Assembly (NCBI GenBank): GCA_963823675.1
Contig: CAWGMT010000004.1
Location: 1-64,000, forward strand
Direction of reading: 5' to 3'
DNA length: 64,000 bases
Source: CAWGMT01 sp963823675
GTDB taxonomy: Bacteria > Planctomycetota > Planctomycetia > Isosphaerales > Isosphaeraceae
In this document: piece by piece, positions 26,916 to 36,800 of the stretch
Layout: each line of letters opens with the position of its first letter
Numbering within the stretch: position 1 is the stretch's first letter
Notes under the pieces: model-generated
Seen by the model: the letters and a program-made list of their open reading frames with translations, nothing else
Told to the model about the DNA's origin: nothing
The model's database searches: none
Position numbers and translations under genes: made by a program

Positions 26916-27135
26916 CTATTGGGTAGCGGGCCACGTACAGCAGATAGCCCAGGAACGCCCCACACTCCCCGCTTGAGTCGAACGCGCCAGCAGTTAGGAT
27001 GGGGTCGGCGAATGACTGTCGGTCGGAGAGATCAGCCGCGCGATAACCGATGGAGGTAAAGCAAATCGTGATGACGCTGCCGCCTGGGGCTCGACACTGT
27101 GTGCTGAGGTATTTCTTGCTCGTGCGCTGATTTCG

Positions 27136-29585
27136 GTGCCTGATGCGATCTCGGCGGGCGCGGACGGGGAAAAAGGTTCTCCTTCCACTGCAACCGCTCT
27201 CTTTCTGGCAAGTGACTTTCCCCGCCTGGCTACAGGCATTGATCTCGGAATCGCCGGCGAGGCGAAAGTCCTTGTCTGGGCGGCTGGCCAAGACAGGTGG
27301 CGGCTGACCGCCTCGGACGAGACGCTGACGCTCCATTTCCAGAAGAAGCCGGGCAGCCCCACACCGAGCTGGCGCGAGCTGGGCAAGGCGAATCTCGCGC
27401 CCAGACGCTCGGTCAAGATTGTCGTTGTCGATGATACGGCCAGTGGCGGCGAAAGCTCGCCCACGGCCGCGGCCGCCAAGGCGGATTCGAAGGACCAGAA
27501 AAAAGCTCAGTCGAGCCAGCAAGCGAAAGCGCTCCTGCCCGTGCCGGCGGTTCTGGTCTTGACGACGGAGGCGAAGCCGCATTTCGAGCCGTCGCTGGAC
27601 CTGATCCGGGGACGAATCGACACGATCGAGCCGTCGGCCGACCGTCGCCGCGGTCACGTCCGCACCAACAATGAGGGGGCGGAATTCCAGGCGCCCGCGA
27701 CCGCAACCGCCTGGCGCGACCGGGCTGGTCATCTTCGCAACCAGTTGCGCGTTGCGCTCGGGCTCTGGCCGATGTTTCCCAAGACGCCGCTCGATCCCAA
27801 GGTTTATGGCAAGCTCGATCGCGATGATTACACCATCGAGAAGGTCGTGCTCGAGACATTCCCGGGCTTCACCTTGAGCGGCAATCTCTACCGGCCGGCA
27901 CACGCCACGGGCCGGTTGCCGGGGATCTTGTGCCCCCACGGCCACTGGGACGACGGGCGCATGAATCCCGAGGTTCAACAGCGCTGCATTCGCTGGGCGA
28001 AGCTGGGCTGTGTCGTCTTCCTGTACGACATGGTTGGCTACAACGACAGCAAGCCGTTTACCCACAAATTCCTCGATGATCGTTTGCGACGATGGGGATT
28101 GAGTCTGCCGACGCTCCAGACCTGGAACAGCATCCGCGCGCTCGACTGGCTGACGTCGCTTCCTGACGTCGATCCGGCCCGCATCGGCTGCACCGGCGAA
28201 TCGGGTGGGGGAACCCAGACGTTCCTGCTGACCGCACTGGACGATCGCATCGCGGTCTCGGCACCGGTCGTGATGGTCTCGCACACGTTCCAGGGCGGTT
28301 GCGTGTGTGAGAACGCCGCCGGATTGCGATTGGGAACCGACAACGTCGAGTTTGCGGCGCTGCTGCGCCTCGGCCGCTCAAGCTGGTGGGTGCCTCGGGC
28401 GACTGGACTGCAAAAACGATGTCACGGGCGTATCCCGCGATCCGCGGGGTTTATTCGCTGGTCGGCTCGACCGATCGCGTGTCGGCCGAGGTCTTCGACT
28501 TCCCCCACAACTACAACCAGACGAGCCGTAACGCAGTCTATGGATTCATGGCACACTGGCTTCTGGGAATCGACGATTCCGCCCGGACCAGGGAGAGCAC
28601 GCAACACCCCGAAAAGGCCGAGGACCTGGCGACCTTCAACGCCAAGCATCCCGCTCCCGCCGGCCGCAAGACGCCGGAGCAACTCGAGTCATTTCTGATT
28701 TCGACCCTGGGGCGAATGATTGAAGAGCTGGCCCCGGCCAGCAGCGCTGCGCGGTGGGAGGCGGCCAGAGACTTGATCGGAACTTGCTTGAAAGTCCGCG
28801 TTGGCATCGTCAATCCGCCTCCGGAGGAGATCGTCCATCGGGAAGTGCGGCGAGTGAATCGCGAGCGCGTGACTGTGATCCATTCGCTCCTGGGCCGGAG
28901 GATCGCGGGCGAGGCGATTCCGGTCGTCCGGCTGATTCCCACCCGAGCGACAGGCCGGCTGACGGTGCTTGCCCATTCCCGCGGCAAGGCTGGCCTCGCG
29001 ACCGACGCGGGCGGGCCCTCGGAGCTCGTGCGGGACTTGCTCGCGCTCGGCCAGAGCGTGGTCGGTTTTGACCCGCTCTTCGTGGGTGAATCGCTCGATC
29101 CCGGGAAGCCGGCGGCCAGGCGCCCGGAAACGGTTCACTTCGAGACCTACAACCCCGTGCTGGCGTCCGATCAGATGCAGGACCTGGCGACCGTGCTGGC
29201 CTGGGCGCGAGCCCAGCCCGATGTGCGTGAAGTCAGCCTGATCGGCCAGGACCTGGCGGGGCCCCAGGTGCTCCTGGCTCGTCCCCTTTTGGAGGGGCTG
29301 GCCCGGACAGTCGTCGAGCTGCGCGACCTTCCCGATGCCGGCAGTAAAGCGGCCTATCCGCCGGCTCTCGAGCTGCCGGGCCTTTACCAGTCCGGCGGCT
29401 TCAAGGCCGCGGCGGCGCTTGCGGCCCCTGCTCCGCTCTGGATTCATGGGTCGTCTACTTTGGCCGTTGCCTCCTGGGCCAGACCGGCCTATGCTCTGGC
29501 CGGCGCGGAATCGGCCCTGCGGACCGATGGCAAAGAACCCTCGGCAGAGCGGATCGCGCGCTGGGTTGACACGGGCGGTGAGTGA
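27136..29585 (+). pseudogene. Tandem alpha/beta hydrolase (acetyl xylan esterase-like), one frameshift
   Basis: The first part has GILCPHGHWDDGRM, VVFLYDMVGYNDS, the nucleophile elbow GCTGESGGGTQTFL and VSAPVVMVS. At about 28363 one base seems missing: the frame then continues as KLVGASGDWTAKTM, a catalytic-acid region, and HNYNQTSRNAVYGFMAHWLL with the likely catalytic His. A second hydrolase-like region follows (VIHSLLGRRIAG, VVGFDPLFVGES, SLIGQDLAGPQVLL). The product would have about 816 residues. The beginning is unclear: GTG at 27136 is the first usable codon, although the frame is open to 27016, and no signal peptide is seen, so the N-terminus may be truncated. Confidence 0.75.
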
Positions 29586-29655
29586 GGCAAAGAGCGGCGC
29601 AGCGCGATCGTTTTCGCCCGCACGAGATTGCGAAAAAAGGCCTGGAGAAGACTTC

Positions 29656-31653
29656 ATGACCGCGAAGAGGACTGATCATCGCCGGCAGCAGGAACCAAAG
29701 CAGGACAAGGTCCCCTCGGAGGGCCAGACGGCGGGCAGCGGCGACGCCGGTTCCGGCCCGCCGCGGTCGGACATGATGCTGGACTTGTGGGTGTCATGGT
29801 TGGAGCAGAATTTCGGCGCAGCCCGGGACTGGGTCGACTCCGACAAGCCCTGGTGGCGCGTGACCGCCGACGAGGTCGCGGGCAAGATGCTGGCCGGCGG
29901 CGTGAAACAGCTCAACGACATTCTCGCCCAGGACCCGATCTTGAGCTCCATCGACCAGATGTGGAACGCCAACCCGCTGCGCGAGGTCGTGCCGGTCGAT
30001 TGGGCGGAGATCACGCGGGCCCTGCGCACCGTCTGGCTGCACTCGTCGCGCACACCCGAGAAGGCCGTCGCCGCGGTCACCGAGCTGAACCTCACGCTCT
30101 GGCGCTCCGCGATCGACGCCTGGACCGAGGCAAGCAAAGGCTGGTGGGGCTTGCCCGGCAGCGACGCAGCCCAAAGGTCGGCGCCGTCCCCATCGGACAA
30201 GCGGTTCGCGGCGCCGGAATGGCACAACAACCCGATCTACCGCGCGCTCAAGGAGTTGTACCTGGTGGCTTCAGACTGGCTGCTGAAGCAGGGCGAGATC
30301 GAGGACATGGACGAGGCGGAGCGGCAGCGCTTGAAATTCCACCTGCGCCAGTTCGTCGATGCCATGAGCCCGGCGCTCTTGCTGGTGTCCAACCCGGCAG
30401 CCTTGCGCCGGGCCATGGAGACCGGCGGAGCCAGCCTTGCCGAGGGGGCGCGCAACCTCATGAACGACCTCAAGGAGGGCCGCCTCAGCATCGTCGACCT
30501 GACCGCTTTCGCGCCGGGCCGCAACCTCGCCCTGACGCCAGGCAAAGTGGTCCACCGCAACCGGCTGATGGAGCTGATCCAGTACGCGCCGACGACCGAG
30601 AAAGTGCACGAGACGCCGCTACTCATCGTGCCGCACTGGATCAACAAGTACTACATCCTGGACATGCAGCCGAAGAACAGCATGGTGCGGTATCTGGTCG
30701 AGCAGGGCTTCACCGTGTTCATCATTTCCTGGAAGAACCCCGAAGCGTCGATGTCCGGCCTGACGTTCGAGGACTACATCGATCTCGGCCCCTTGGAGGC
30801 CAGCGAGGTCGTGCGCGAGATCACCGGCAGGTCTTCCATGAACGTGATGGGCTACTGCATCGGCGGCACGCTGCTAGCCATGACGCTGGCGTGGCTGGCC
30901 GCCCGGGGCGACCGCCGCTTCCACTCGGCGACATTCATGGTCTCGCTCCAGGACTTCGCGAAGGTCGGCGACATCGCCGTCTTCATCAGCGAACCAACCG
31001 TCGACTTCATCGAGCAGCAGATGCTGGAACGCGGCTACCTCGATAGCCGGGAGATGGCCAACATGTTCAACCTGCTCCGCGCCAACGACCTGATCTGGGC
31101 CAACGTCGTCAACAACTACTTGATGGGCAACAAGCCGCCGGCCTTCGACTTGCTGTACTGGAACAGCGACGGCACCCGGATGGCCGGGGCCGCCCATGGC
31201 TGGTACCTGCGCAACACGTATCTCGAGAACAACCTGATCAAGCCCGGCAAGATCCGCCTGAAGGGCGAGGCGATCGATCTCGGCCGAATCAGGCTGGACA
31301 CGTACGCGGTCGGCGCCGAGAAGGATCACATCGTGCCCTGGGACGCCGCCTGGCGCGTCACGCAGCTTGTTGCCGGCGCCGTGCGCTTTGTGCTAGCCTC
31401 CAGCGGCCATATCGCCGGGATCGTCAATCCGCCGGGGGGCAAGGGAGCCTACTGGGTCACGGAGCCCGGGACGCGGGCCACCGACCCGCAGCAATGGCTC
31501 GAGGCGGCGACCCGCCACGACGGGAGCTGGTGGACCGACTGGGCGGCGTGGCTGTCCGAGCGGTCCGGCCGCCGGGTCGATCCGCCGCGACTCGGCAGCG
31601 ACGCCCATCCGCCGCTTTTGGATGCGCCCGGCAGCTATGTCCTGGAGAAATGA
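29656..31653 (+). CDS. phaC: Class I poly(3-hydroxyalkanoate) synthase
   Basis: PhaC polymerises (R)-3-hydroxyacyl-CoA into storage granules. The 665-residue protein has the PhaC N-terminal domain, the lipase-like box GYCIGG with catalytic C401, D557 in GAEKDHIVPW and H585 in SSGHIAGIVNPP, plus the conserved FIISWKNPEASM. The N-terminal extension is about 80 residues longer than in the Ralstonia enzyme and is Pro/Gly/Gln-rich. The start at 29656 has TGGAG upstream; upstream open codons overlap the hydrolase and are unlikely. No phaA, phaB, phaR or phasin gene is near. It ends seven bases from the convergent sdpI-like gene. Confidence 0.94.
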   Translation: MTAKRTDHRRQQEPKQDKVPSEGQTAGSGDAGSGPPRSDMMLDLWVSWLEQNFGAARDWVDSDKPWWRVTADEVAGKMLAGGVKQLNDILAQDPILSSIDQMWNANPLREVVPVDWAEITRALRTVWLHSSRTPEKAVAAVTELNLTLWRSAIDAWTEASKGWWGLPGSDAAQRSAPSPSDKRFAAPEWHNNPIYRALKELYLVASDWLLKQGEIEDMDEAERQRLKFHLRQFVDAMSPALLLVSNPAALRRAMETGGASLAEGARNLMNDLKEGRLSIVDLTAFAPGRNLALTPGKVVHRNRLMELIQYAPTTEKVHETPLLIVPHWINKYYILDMQPKNSMVRYLVEQGFTVFIISWKNPEASMSGLTFEDYIDLGPLEASEVVREITGRSSMNVMGYCIGGTLLAMTLAWLAARGDRRFHSATFMVSLQDFAKVGDIAVFISEPTVDFIEQQMLERGYLDSREMANMFNLLRANDLIWANVVNNYLMGNKPPAFDLLYWNSDGTRMAGAAHGWYLRNTYLENNLIKPGKIRLKGEAIDLGRIRLDTYAVGAEKDHIVPWDAAWRVTQLVAGAVRFVLASSGHIAGIVNPPGGKGAYWVTEPGTRATDPQQWLEAATRHDGSWWTDWAAWLSERSGRRVDPPRLGSDAHPPLLDAPGSYVLEK

Positions 31654-31660
31654 CTTCCCC

Positions 31661-32329
31661 CTACAATGCCCCGCGCCGCTCGAGAGCCTTGTAATGGACG
31701 AACGAGTAGATGATCGGAACAAACGCCGACACGATAAAGAGGGCGATCGAATAGAGGAAAGGCACGCCGGCGAGCGTCATGATAAACCCGAGCAACCCTG
31801 CGGAGACCATGATCCAGGCGGCCACGCGATGGGTGTCGTTCCAGACGCGGTCGCTGGCGAGCGTCCACGGCACCCGGACTCCGATATAGAAGTTCTTGCG
31901 CACTTTGCCGAGCACGTTGCCCATCAACGCGTACATGAGGAAGATCCCGGCGACCAAGGGCCGGCCCAGGTCGAATTGCTCGTGTTGAGCGACGCTCTTC
32001 CAGACCGCGTACAAGGTGAGGAGATGCAGATAGGCAAAAAGCGCGGTGAGGACGACCATAATATAGAGGTAAGTCGGCCGGAACGCGTCTACCTCGAAAT
32101 GCTTGGGCGACAGGGCCGGCAGGAAGTAGAAGAAAACGAGCAATGCGACCATGAACACGGGCATGAGGAAGACGGCCCAGTGCTTGCTGCCGTAGCCGTC
32201 GATCTGGCCCTTGATGTTCCAGTGGGTCGGGATGCGCTCAGGAAGACTCGGATACAGCCATACCGACACACCGGCAACCAGCAACACCAGAACGATACTG
32301 GCGATCCAGTACCCTCGAGACCGAGACAT
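31661..32329 (-). CDS. sdpI: SdpI-family membrane protein (immunity/signal type)
   Basis: The 222-residue protein has about six hydrophobic segments. It starts with a DUF1648-like part (PSLPERIPTHWNIKGQIDGY) followed by an SdpI domain with NVLGKVRKNFYIGVRVPWTL and WNDTHRVAAWIM. In Bacillus, SdpI gives immunity to the SdpC toxin and sequesters SdpR. The ATG at 32329 lies two bases after the sdpR stop, so the pair is an operon. No sdpC-like toxin gene is adjacent, as is common for such pairs outside Bacillus, where the role is unknown. Confidence 0.88.
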   Translation of the reverse strand: MSRSRGYWIASIVLVLLVAGVSVWLYPSLPERIPTHWNIKGQIDGYGSKHWAVFLMPVFMVALLVFFYFLPALSPKHFEVDAFRPTYLYIMVVLTALFAYLHLLTLYAVWKSVAQHEQFDLGRPLVAGIFLMYALMGNVLGKVRKNFYIGVRVPWTLASDRVWNDTHRVAAWIMVSAGLLGFIMTLAGVPFLYSIALFIVSAFVPIIYSFVHYKALERRGAL

Positions 32330-32331
32330 TG

Positions 32332-32613
32332 TCAAGATTCTCCTCTATCTTTGAGCCCGAGATGGTCCCAGAGCCGGGTAAGAACGTCCTCCAGGACCGT
32401 GGTGTTGAGCGAGTAGTAGATCTGCTGCCCTTCGCGCCGGCTTTCGATCAGATCCGCCTCTTTGAGGACCGCAAAATGGTGCGACATCGACGGTTTGGTC
32501 ATATCGAACGACGACGCCAGCTCGCCGGCCGTTCGCTCACCGCCACCAAGCAGCCTGAGGATCTCACGCCGGGTCGGGTCCGACAACGCCTTGAAAACCG
32601 CATTCAAGCCCAT
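32332..32613 (-). CDS. sdpR: ArsR/SmtB-family repressor (SdpR-like)
   Basis: This 93-residue winged-helix protein (LSDPTRREILRLLGGGERTA, SMSHHFAVLKEADLIESRRE, GQQIYYSLNTTVLED) has the typical SdpR layout and lacks metal-binding cysteines. It probably represses its own operon with the membrane protein downstream, which may titrate it at the membrane. The divergent interval 32614-32803 should hold its operator and the promoter of the plus-strand gene. Confidence 0.92.
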   Translation of the reverse strand: MGLNAVFKALSDPTRREILRLLGGGERTAGELASSFDMTKPSMSHHFAVLKEADLIESRREGQQIYYSLNTTVLEDVLTRLWDHLGLKDRGES

Positions 32614-32803
32614 TGTCTTCAGTCCATTCGTGAGCGGGCGGTGGTTATTTAGAAGATCTCCTAATTATCGGCTACGGCTGGGGCGGGTCAAGATGGCGCG
32701 ACGGAGCCACTTTGTCTACCTTGCTCAGCGCATGATGGTGAAGGCCGGTTGCGGATTCAAGTTACAGAGAAGCGTTCGGCACACGCACCACGGAGAATCG
32801 GTC

Positions 32804-33559
32804 ATGGCTGATTTCACGGCGACCCAGGGCCGCTATCTGGCTTTTATTCGCGCCTACACCGAATTGCACGGTTATCCGCCCGCTGAAACCGACATCGCCG
32901 CGGCCATGTGCGTCTCGCCGCCGTCGGTGAATCAGATGGTGAAAATGCTCGAGAAGAGAGGGTTGATCCTGCGCCATCCGGGGCAGCCGCGTTCGATCGA
33001 GGTCCTTGTCCCGGACGATGAGATTCCGCCGTGGAACGCTCGCAAGCCGGCGAAGAGCCCGGCGCATCCACAAAACCAACCGGTCCGCCCTACCGTGGCC
33101 CCGGCGGCGCCACCGGCGAGCTTGTACGTCGTATCGGTCTCCTTGATGAGTGGGCCGGTCAGTGAGAAGTTCGCCAACAAGGAAATCAATCGCGTGATCG
33201 AGATCCGCGGCGATCAGACACTCGAAGAGCTTCATCACGCGATCTTCCAGGCGTTTGACCGTTTTGATCAACACATGTACGAGTTTCAGTTCGGGAAAGG
33301 TCCGTTCGATCCCGCCGGGCCCAACTACGGAATTCCCGGTCCGGAGCCAGCGAAGAAGGGGTACGGAGACGCGCGCACGACGAAGCTGGACGACCTCGGT
33401 CTGAAGCCGGAACGTGCCTTCGGGTACTGGTTCGATTTCGGCGATGACTGGTTTCATCAGGTTCAGGTGGAGCGGATCGAGCAAGCCATTCCGACCGTCA
33501 CGTATCCGCGTGTCATCAAGCGGGTGGGCAAATCACCGCCGCAGTATCGCGACGAATAG
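32804..33559 (+). CDS. LexA-like winged helix fused to pRiA4b ORF-3-like domain
   Basis: Residues 1-70 (TQGRYLAFIRAYTELHGYPP, VSPPSVNQMVKMLEKRGLIL) form a LexA-type DNA-binding winged helix. A Pro/Ala-rich linker of about 35 residues follows, then a domain with VIEIRGDQTLEELHHAIFQA, HMYEFQFGKG and YWFDFGDDWFHQVQVERIE, the signature of the plasmid pRiA4b ORF-3 family. The start at 32804 has GGAG nine bases upstream. pRiA4b-ORF3 proteins are found on plasmids and mobile elements; their function is unknown. The fusion suggests a DNA-binding regulator. Confidence 0.85.
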   Translation: MADFTATQGRYLAFIRAYTELHGYPPAETDIAAAMCVSPPSVNQMVKMLEKRGLILRHPGQPRSIEVLVPDDEIPPWNARKPAKSPAHPQNQPVRPTVAPAAPPASLYVVSVSLMSGPVSEKFANKEINRVIEIRGDQTLEELHHAIFQAFDRFDQHMYEFQFGKGPFDPAGPNYGIPGPEPAKKGYGDARTTKLDDLGLKPERAFGYWFDFGDDWFHQVQVERIEQAIPTVTYPRVIKRVGKSPPQYRDE

Positions 33560-33602
33560 CCGCTGTGGAGTGCGGAAAGAACTTGAAGCGCGAGACATTT
33601 CG

Positions 33603-33725
33603 ATGAAACGCAAACGAACCGCGGCCGAAAAGCGGGCGCGCCGCGAACGCAAGAAGAAGTTCATGACGATCTTCATCAACGGCAAGCAGAAGCGTGTCCC
33701 GCGCCCGCAGTTGATTGAAGGCTAG
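33603..33725 (+). CDS. Small basic protein, 40 residues
   Basis: MKRKRTAAEKRARRERKKKF is followed by MTIFINGKQKRVPRPQLIEG. Twenty of the first 20 residues form a highly basic helix, and the C-terminal half looks like a short beta segment. It starts 43 bases after the pRiA4b-like gene and reads the same way. The composition suggests nucleic-acid or ribosome binding. No family is recognised. Confidence 0.55.
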   Translation: MKRKRTAAEKRARRERKKKFMTIFINGKQKRVPRPQLIEG

Positions 33726-33831
33726 CCGGTCGACGAATTTATCGCCAGAAACGCCCACCCCATATGGCTGCACCAGAATGAACTCTGGGAGCTCATGCCT
33801 CCTTGTGACGAAAGCTGAAGGGTAACCCGCC

Positions 33832-36800
33832 ATGCCACCGATCGGCTCTGCGGACAACGAGCTTCGCCTGCTGTTCACTCCGGCTGAGAACGGATCGTTC
33901 ACCGTTCGTCTTGAGGACAGTCCAGGGCACACTGTTGGCGTTCCCGCGACATTCACCCCGTTCCTCAGCGAGGGTGATTTCGAAAACCTCCGATGGTATC
34001 TCGAAGACTACATGGACCTGCCCGACGGTGGTGCAGTCGTCCGTGCGCAGGGGGTCGAGAAGCAGATCGAGGAATGGGGCCATCGGCTGCATGACGCCGT
34101 ACTTGCCGCGCCGGAGAATGCCCACGCGCTCAGAACGCTGCTCGATGCTCCCGAGCCGCGCGAGTTGACCATCGCCACCGACCAAAGTGCGCTGCTGCGG
34201 CTGCCGTGGGAACTGATGCGCGATCGCGCAGGCGCCCTCGCGCAGCGCGTGGCCGTGCGCCGCCAACTGGAGACGCCGGAATCGCTCGTGCCTCGCGAAG
34301 TAAAACTGCCGCTACGAATGCTTTACACAATCAGCCGGCCTGGCGACACCGGGTTCATTGATCCTCGCCTCACCACACGGGCGCTCATCACGGCGCTCGA
34401 TCCGCTCCAGGGAAATGTCAGCCTCGATTTCTGCCGTCCGCCGACACTGCCACACATGGAGGCGATGCTCCGCGCAGCCCAGACCGAGGGCGATCCGTAT
34501 GACGTCGTACACTTCGACGGTCACGGCACCTTCCTGCCCGAGTCACAGCTCGGCGCGCTCTGTTTTGAAGAGCCTGATGACGGTTCCGGCGAATCGAAGA
34601 CCGATTTTGTCCGCGCCGACCAGCTTGGCGACCTGCTCGCGAAGTATAAAATCCCTCTCGTCGTGCTGGAAGCCTGCCGCAGCGCCACGATCGGGAAGGC
34701 GGCCGTGTTCCGCTCGGTGGCTCCACGGCTGATCCAGGCCGGTGTCGGCAGCGTGTTGTCCATGGGCCATGCCGTTCATGTCGAAGCCGCGAGGCTTTTG
34801 CTGGACCGTTTCTACCGCGAGCTCGCCAGCGGCGCTACCATCGGCCATGCCGTCGCCCAGGCCCGTAGCGCGCTAGTGTCCACACCCTACCGCTGGATTG
34901 AGTCTGGACCGGGCGGTCGCACGATCTCGTTGCAGGACTGGTTCCTGCCGCATCTCTATCAGCGGGGGCTCGATGAGCCGCTGCTGCCGCGTGACGCGGC
35001 CAAGCGGCAGGCGGTGCGGCTATTCGACGCCTTCCTCAGCCACAACCATAACGACAAACCTCGCGTCGAGGCGCTTGCCCGCTTACTGGTTGAAAAGCAC
35101 GGCCTGCGCGTCTGGCTGGATAAATGGGAGTGCGGGCCAGGCAAGCTCGAGCCGCAGTGTGAAGTCGGCATCCGCAACAGCCGCTTCACGATCGTCGTCG
35201 GATCACAGAAGGCGCTGGGTTCGAAATGGGTCGCATGGGAGATTCAGAAGCACCTGGAGCTCAATCCGGACCGCGACCGGCTGCTGCCGGTGAAGTTCGA
35301 GACGCTCAAGCTTCCGGCGAAACTCAACGAGTTGCTGTGGGTCGATTTCACCGACCCGGCGAAGGACGACGAAAACGCGGCCCTGCTCGCGCGCTATATC
35401 CGCTCCGGTGATGCCGAGGACGCCCGCCGCCGGCGTGGGTTCCGCCCGCCGCCGGAGTACTTGCTGCCCGGCGCGTTTCCTAGGCCGCCGCGGTATGGCT
35501 TCCAGGGCCGGGCCAGGGAGCTTTACGAGCTGGAAAGATTGGGTCGCCGGCACCGCGGCATCGTGCTGCATGCGATGGGCGGCATGGGCAAGACCACGCT
35601 GGCTACGGAGGCCGCCCTGTGGTGGACGCGCAGCGGGCTGTTCCAGGATGGCGCGTGTTTTGTCAGCTTCGAGCAGTTTGCCAGTTCGGACCGCGTGGTT
35701 TCCGTTCTTGGCGAATACTGCGAAGGGCCGAAGTTCCATCAGCGCCCGGCCACCGAGCAGCGCCGGCGCGCCATCGAGTTCTTCCAGGAGCGCGCGGTAC
35801 TGATGGTGTGGGACAACTACGAAAGCGTGCTGCCGCAGTTCAATGACGGTGCCGCGCTGCACGGCAGCCCCTACACCGACGACGAGCGCCGCCGTCTTGC
35901 CGACCTCTTTCATGACCTGACCACCGGACCGGGCAAAGGCTGCGTGCTCGTGACCTGCCGTCCGGGCGAGACCAGGCTTCGTGATGCCTTGAACTTCGAG
36001 CTCCACGGGCTCGCGCGTGCCGACAGCCTGTGGCTGTTGCACCGCATTCTCGAGCGCGATGGCGTCACGCTCAGCGATCCCCGGCTCGCCCGCGACACGC
36101 TCGATCCCCTGCTGCGCGACCTCGCGGACCATCCGCTCTCGCTGGAACTGGTCGGCCCGCACCTCCGCAGGCTTACTCCTGAGCAGATTCGTGCGGACTT
36201 TGGCAAACTGGTTGAGACGATGAAGCAGCAATCCGACGAGGGCCGCAACACCTCGCTGCTCGCGTCGCTGGAATTCTCCCGCCGCCACTTGAGCGACGCC
36301 GCCCGCGCTGCCCTGCCCTGGCTCGGCTTATTCAGCGGCGGGGTCTTCGAGGACAACTTCCTCGACGTGAGCCAGATCGAGCCGGCCGCGTGGGAGGCGA
36401 TTCGCTCCGAGTTGCAAGGCATCGCCCTGCTGCGGACCGAGGACGACATCCAGATCGCCGACCGCCCCTTCCTGCGTTTCCACCCCACGCTCGCGATCGC
36501 CTCCGCGGATTCGACGCTTGCGGAAAAGCCGGAGACCCGAGAGCGCTTCCTCCAAGTCTATCTCGCCCTCATGCAGACGCTTGACAAGGCGTTCAAGGGC
36601 TCCCAATCTCGCGCAGCTCTGGAAATCCTCGACCGCGAGGAGATGAACTGGCGCACCGCCGTCCGCTGGGCCGATCGCCGACGGCCAGCACAAGATCGCG
36701 GCGGATCTGGGGGAAACGTTCTCACGCTATCTACAAATGTCCGGCCGCCTCCGCGAACGCGATGCCTGGGTGCAGATGCTTCGGGACGCGGTGAGTCAGG

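Noticed and set aside
26878..28284. 468-codon open frame on the minus strand
   Set aside because: It runs opposite the hydrolase gene, whose motifs (PHGHWDDG, GESGGG) are clear; the composition is typical of a GC-rich antisense shadow.
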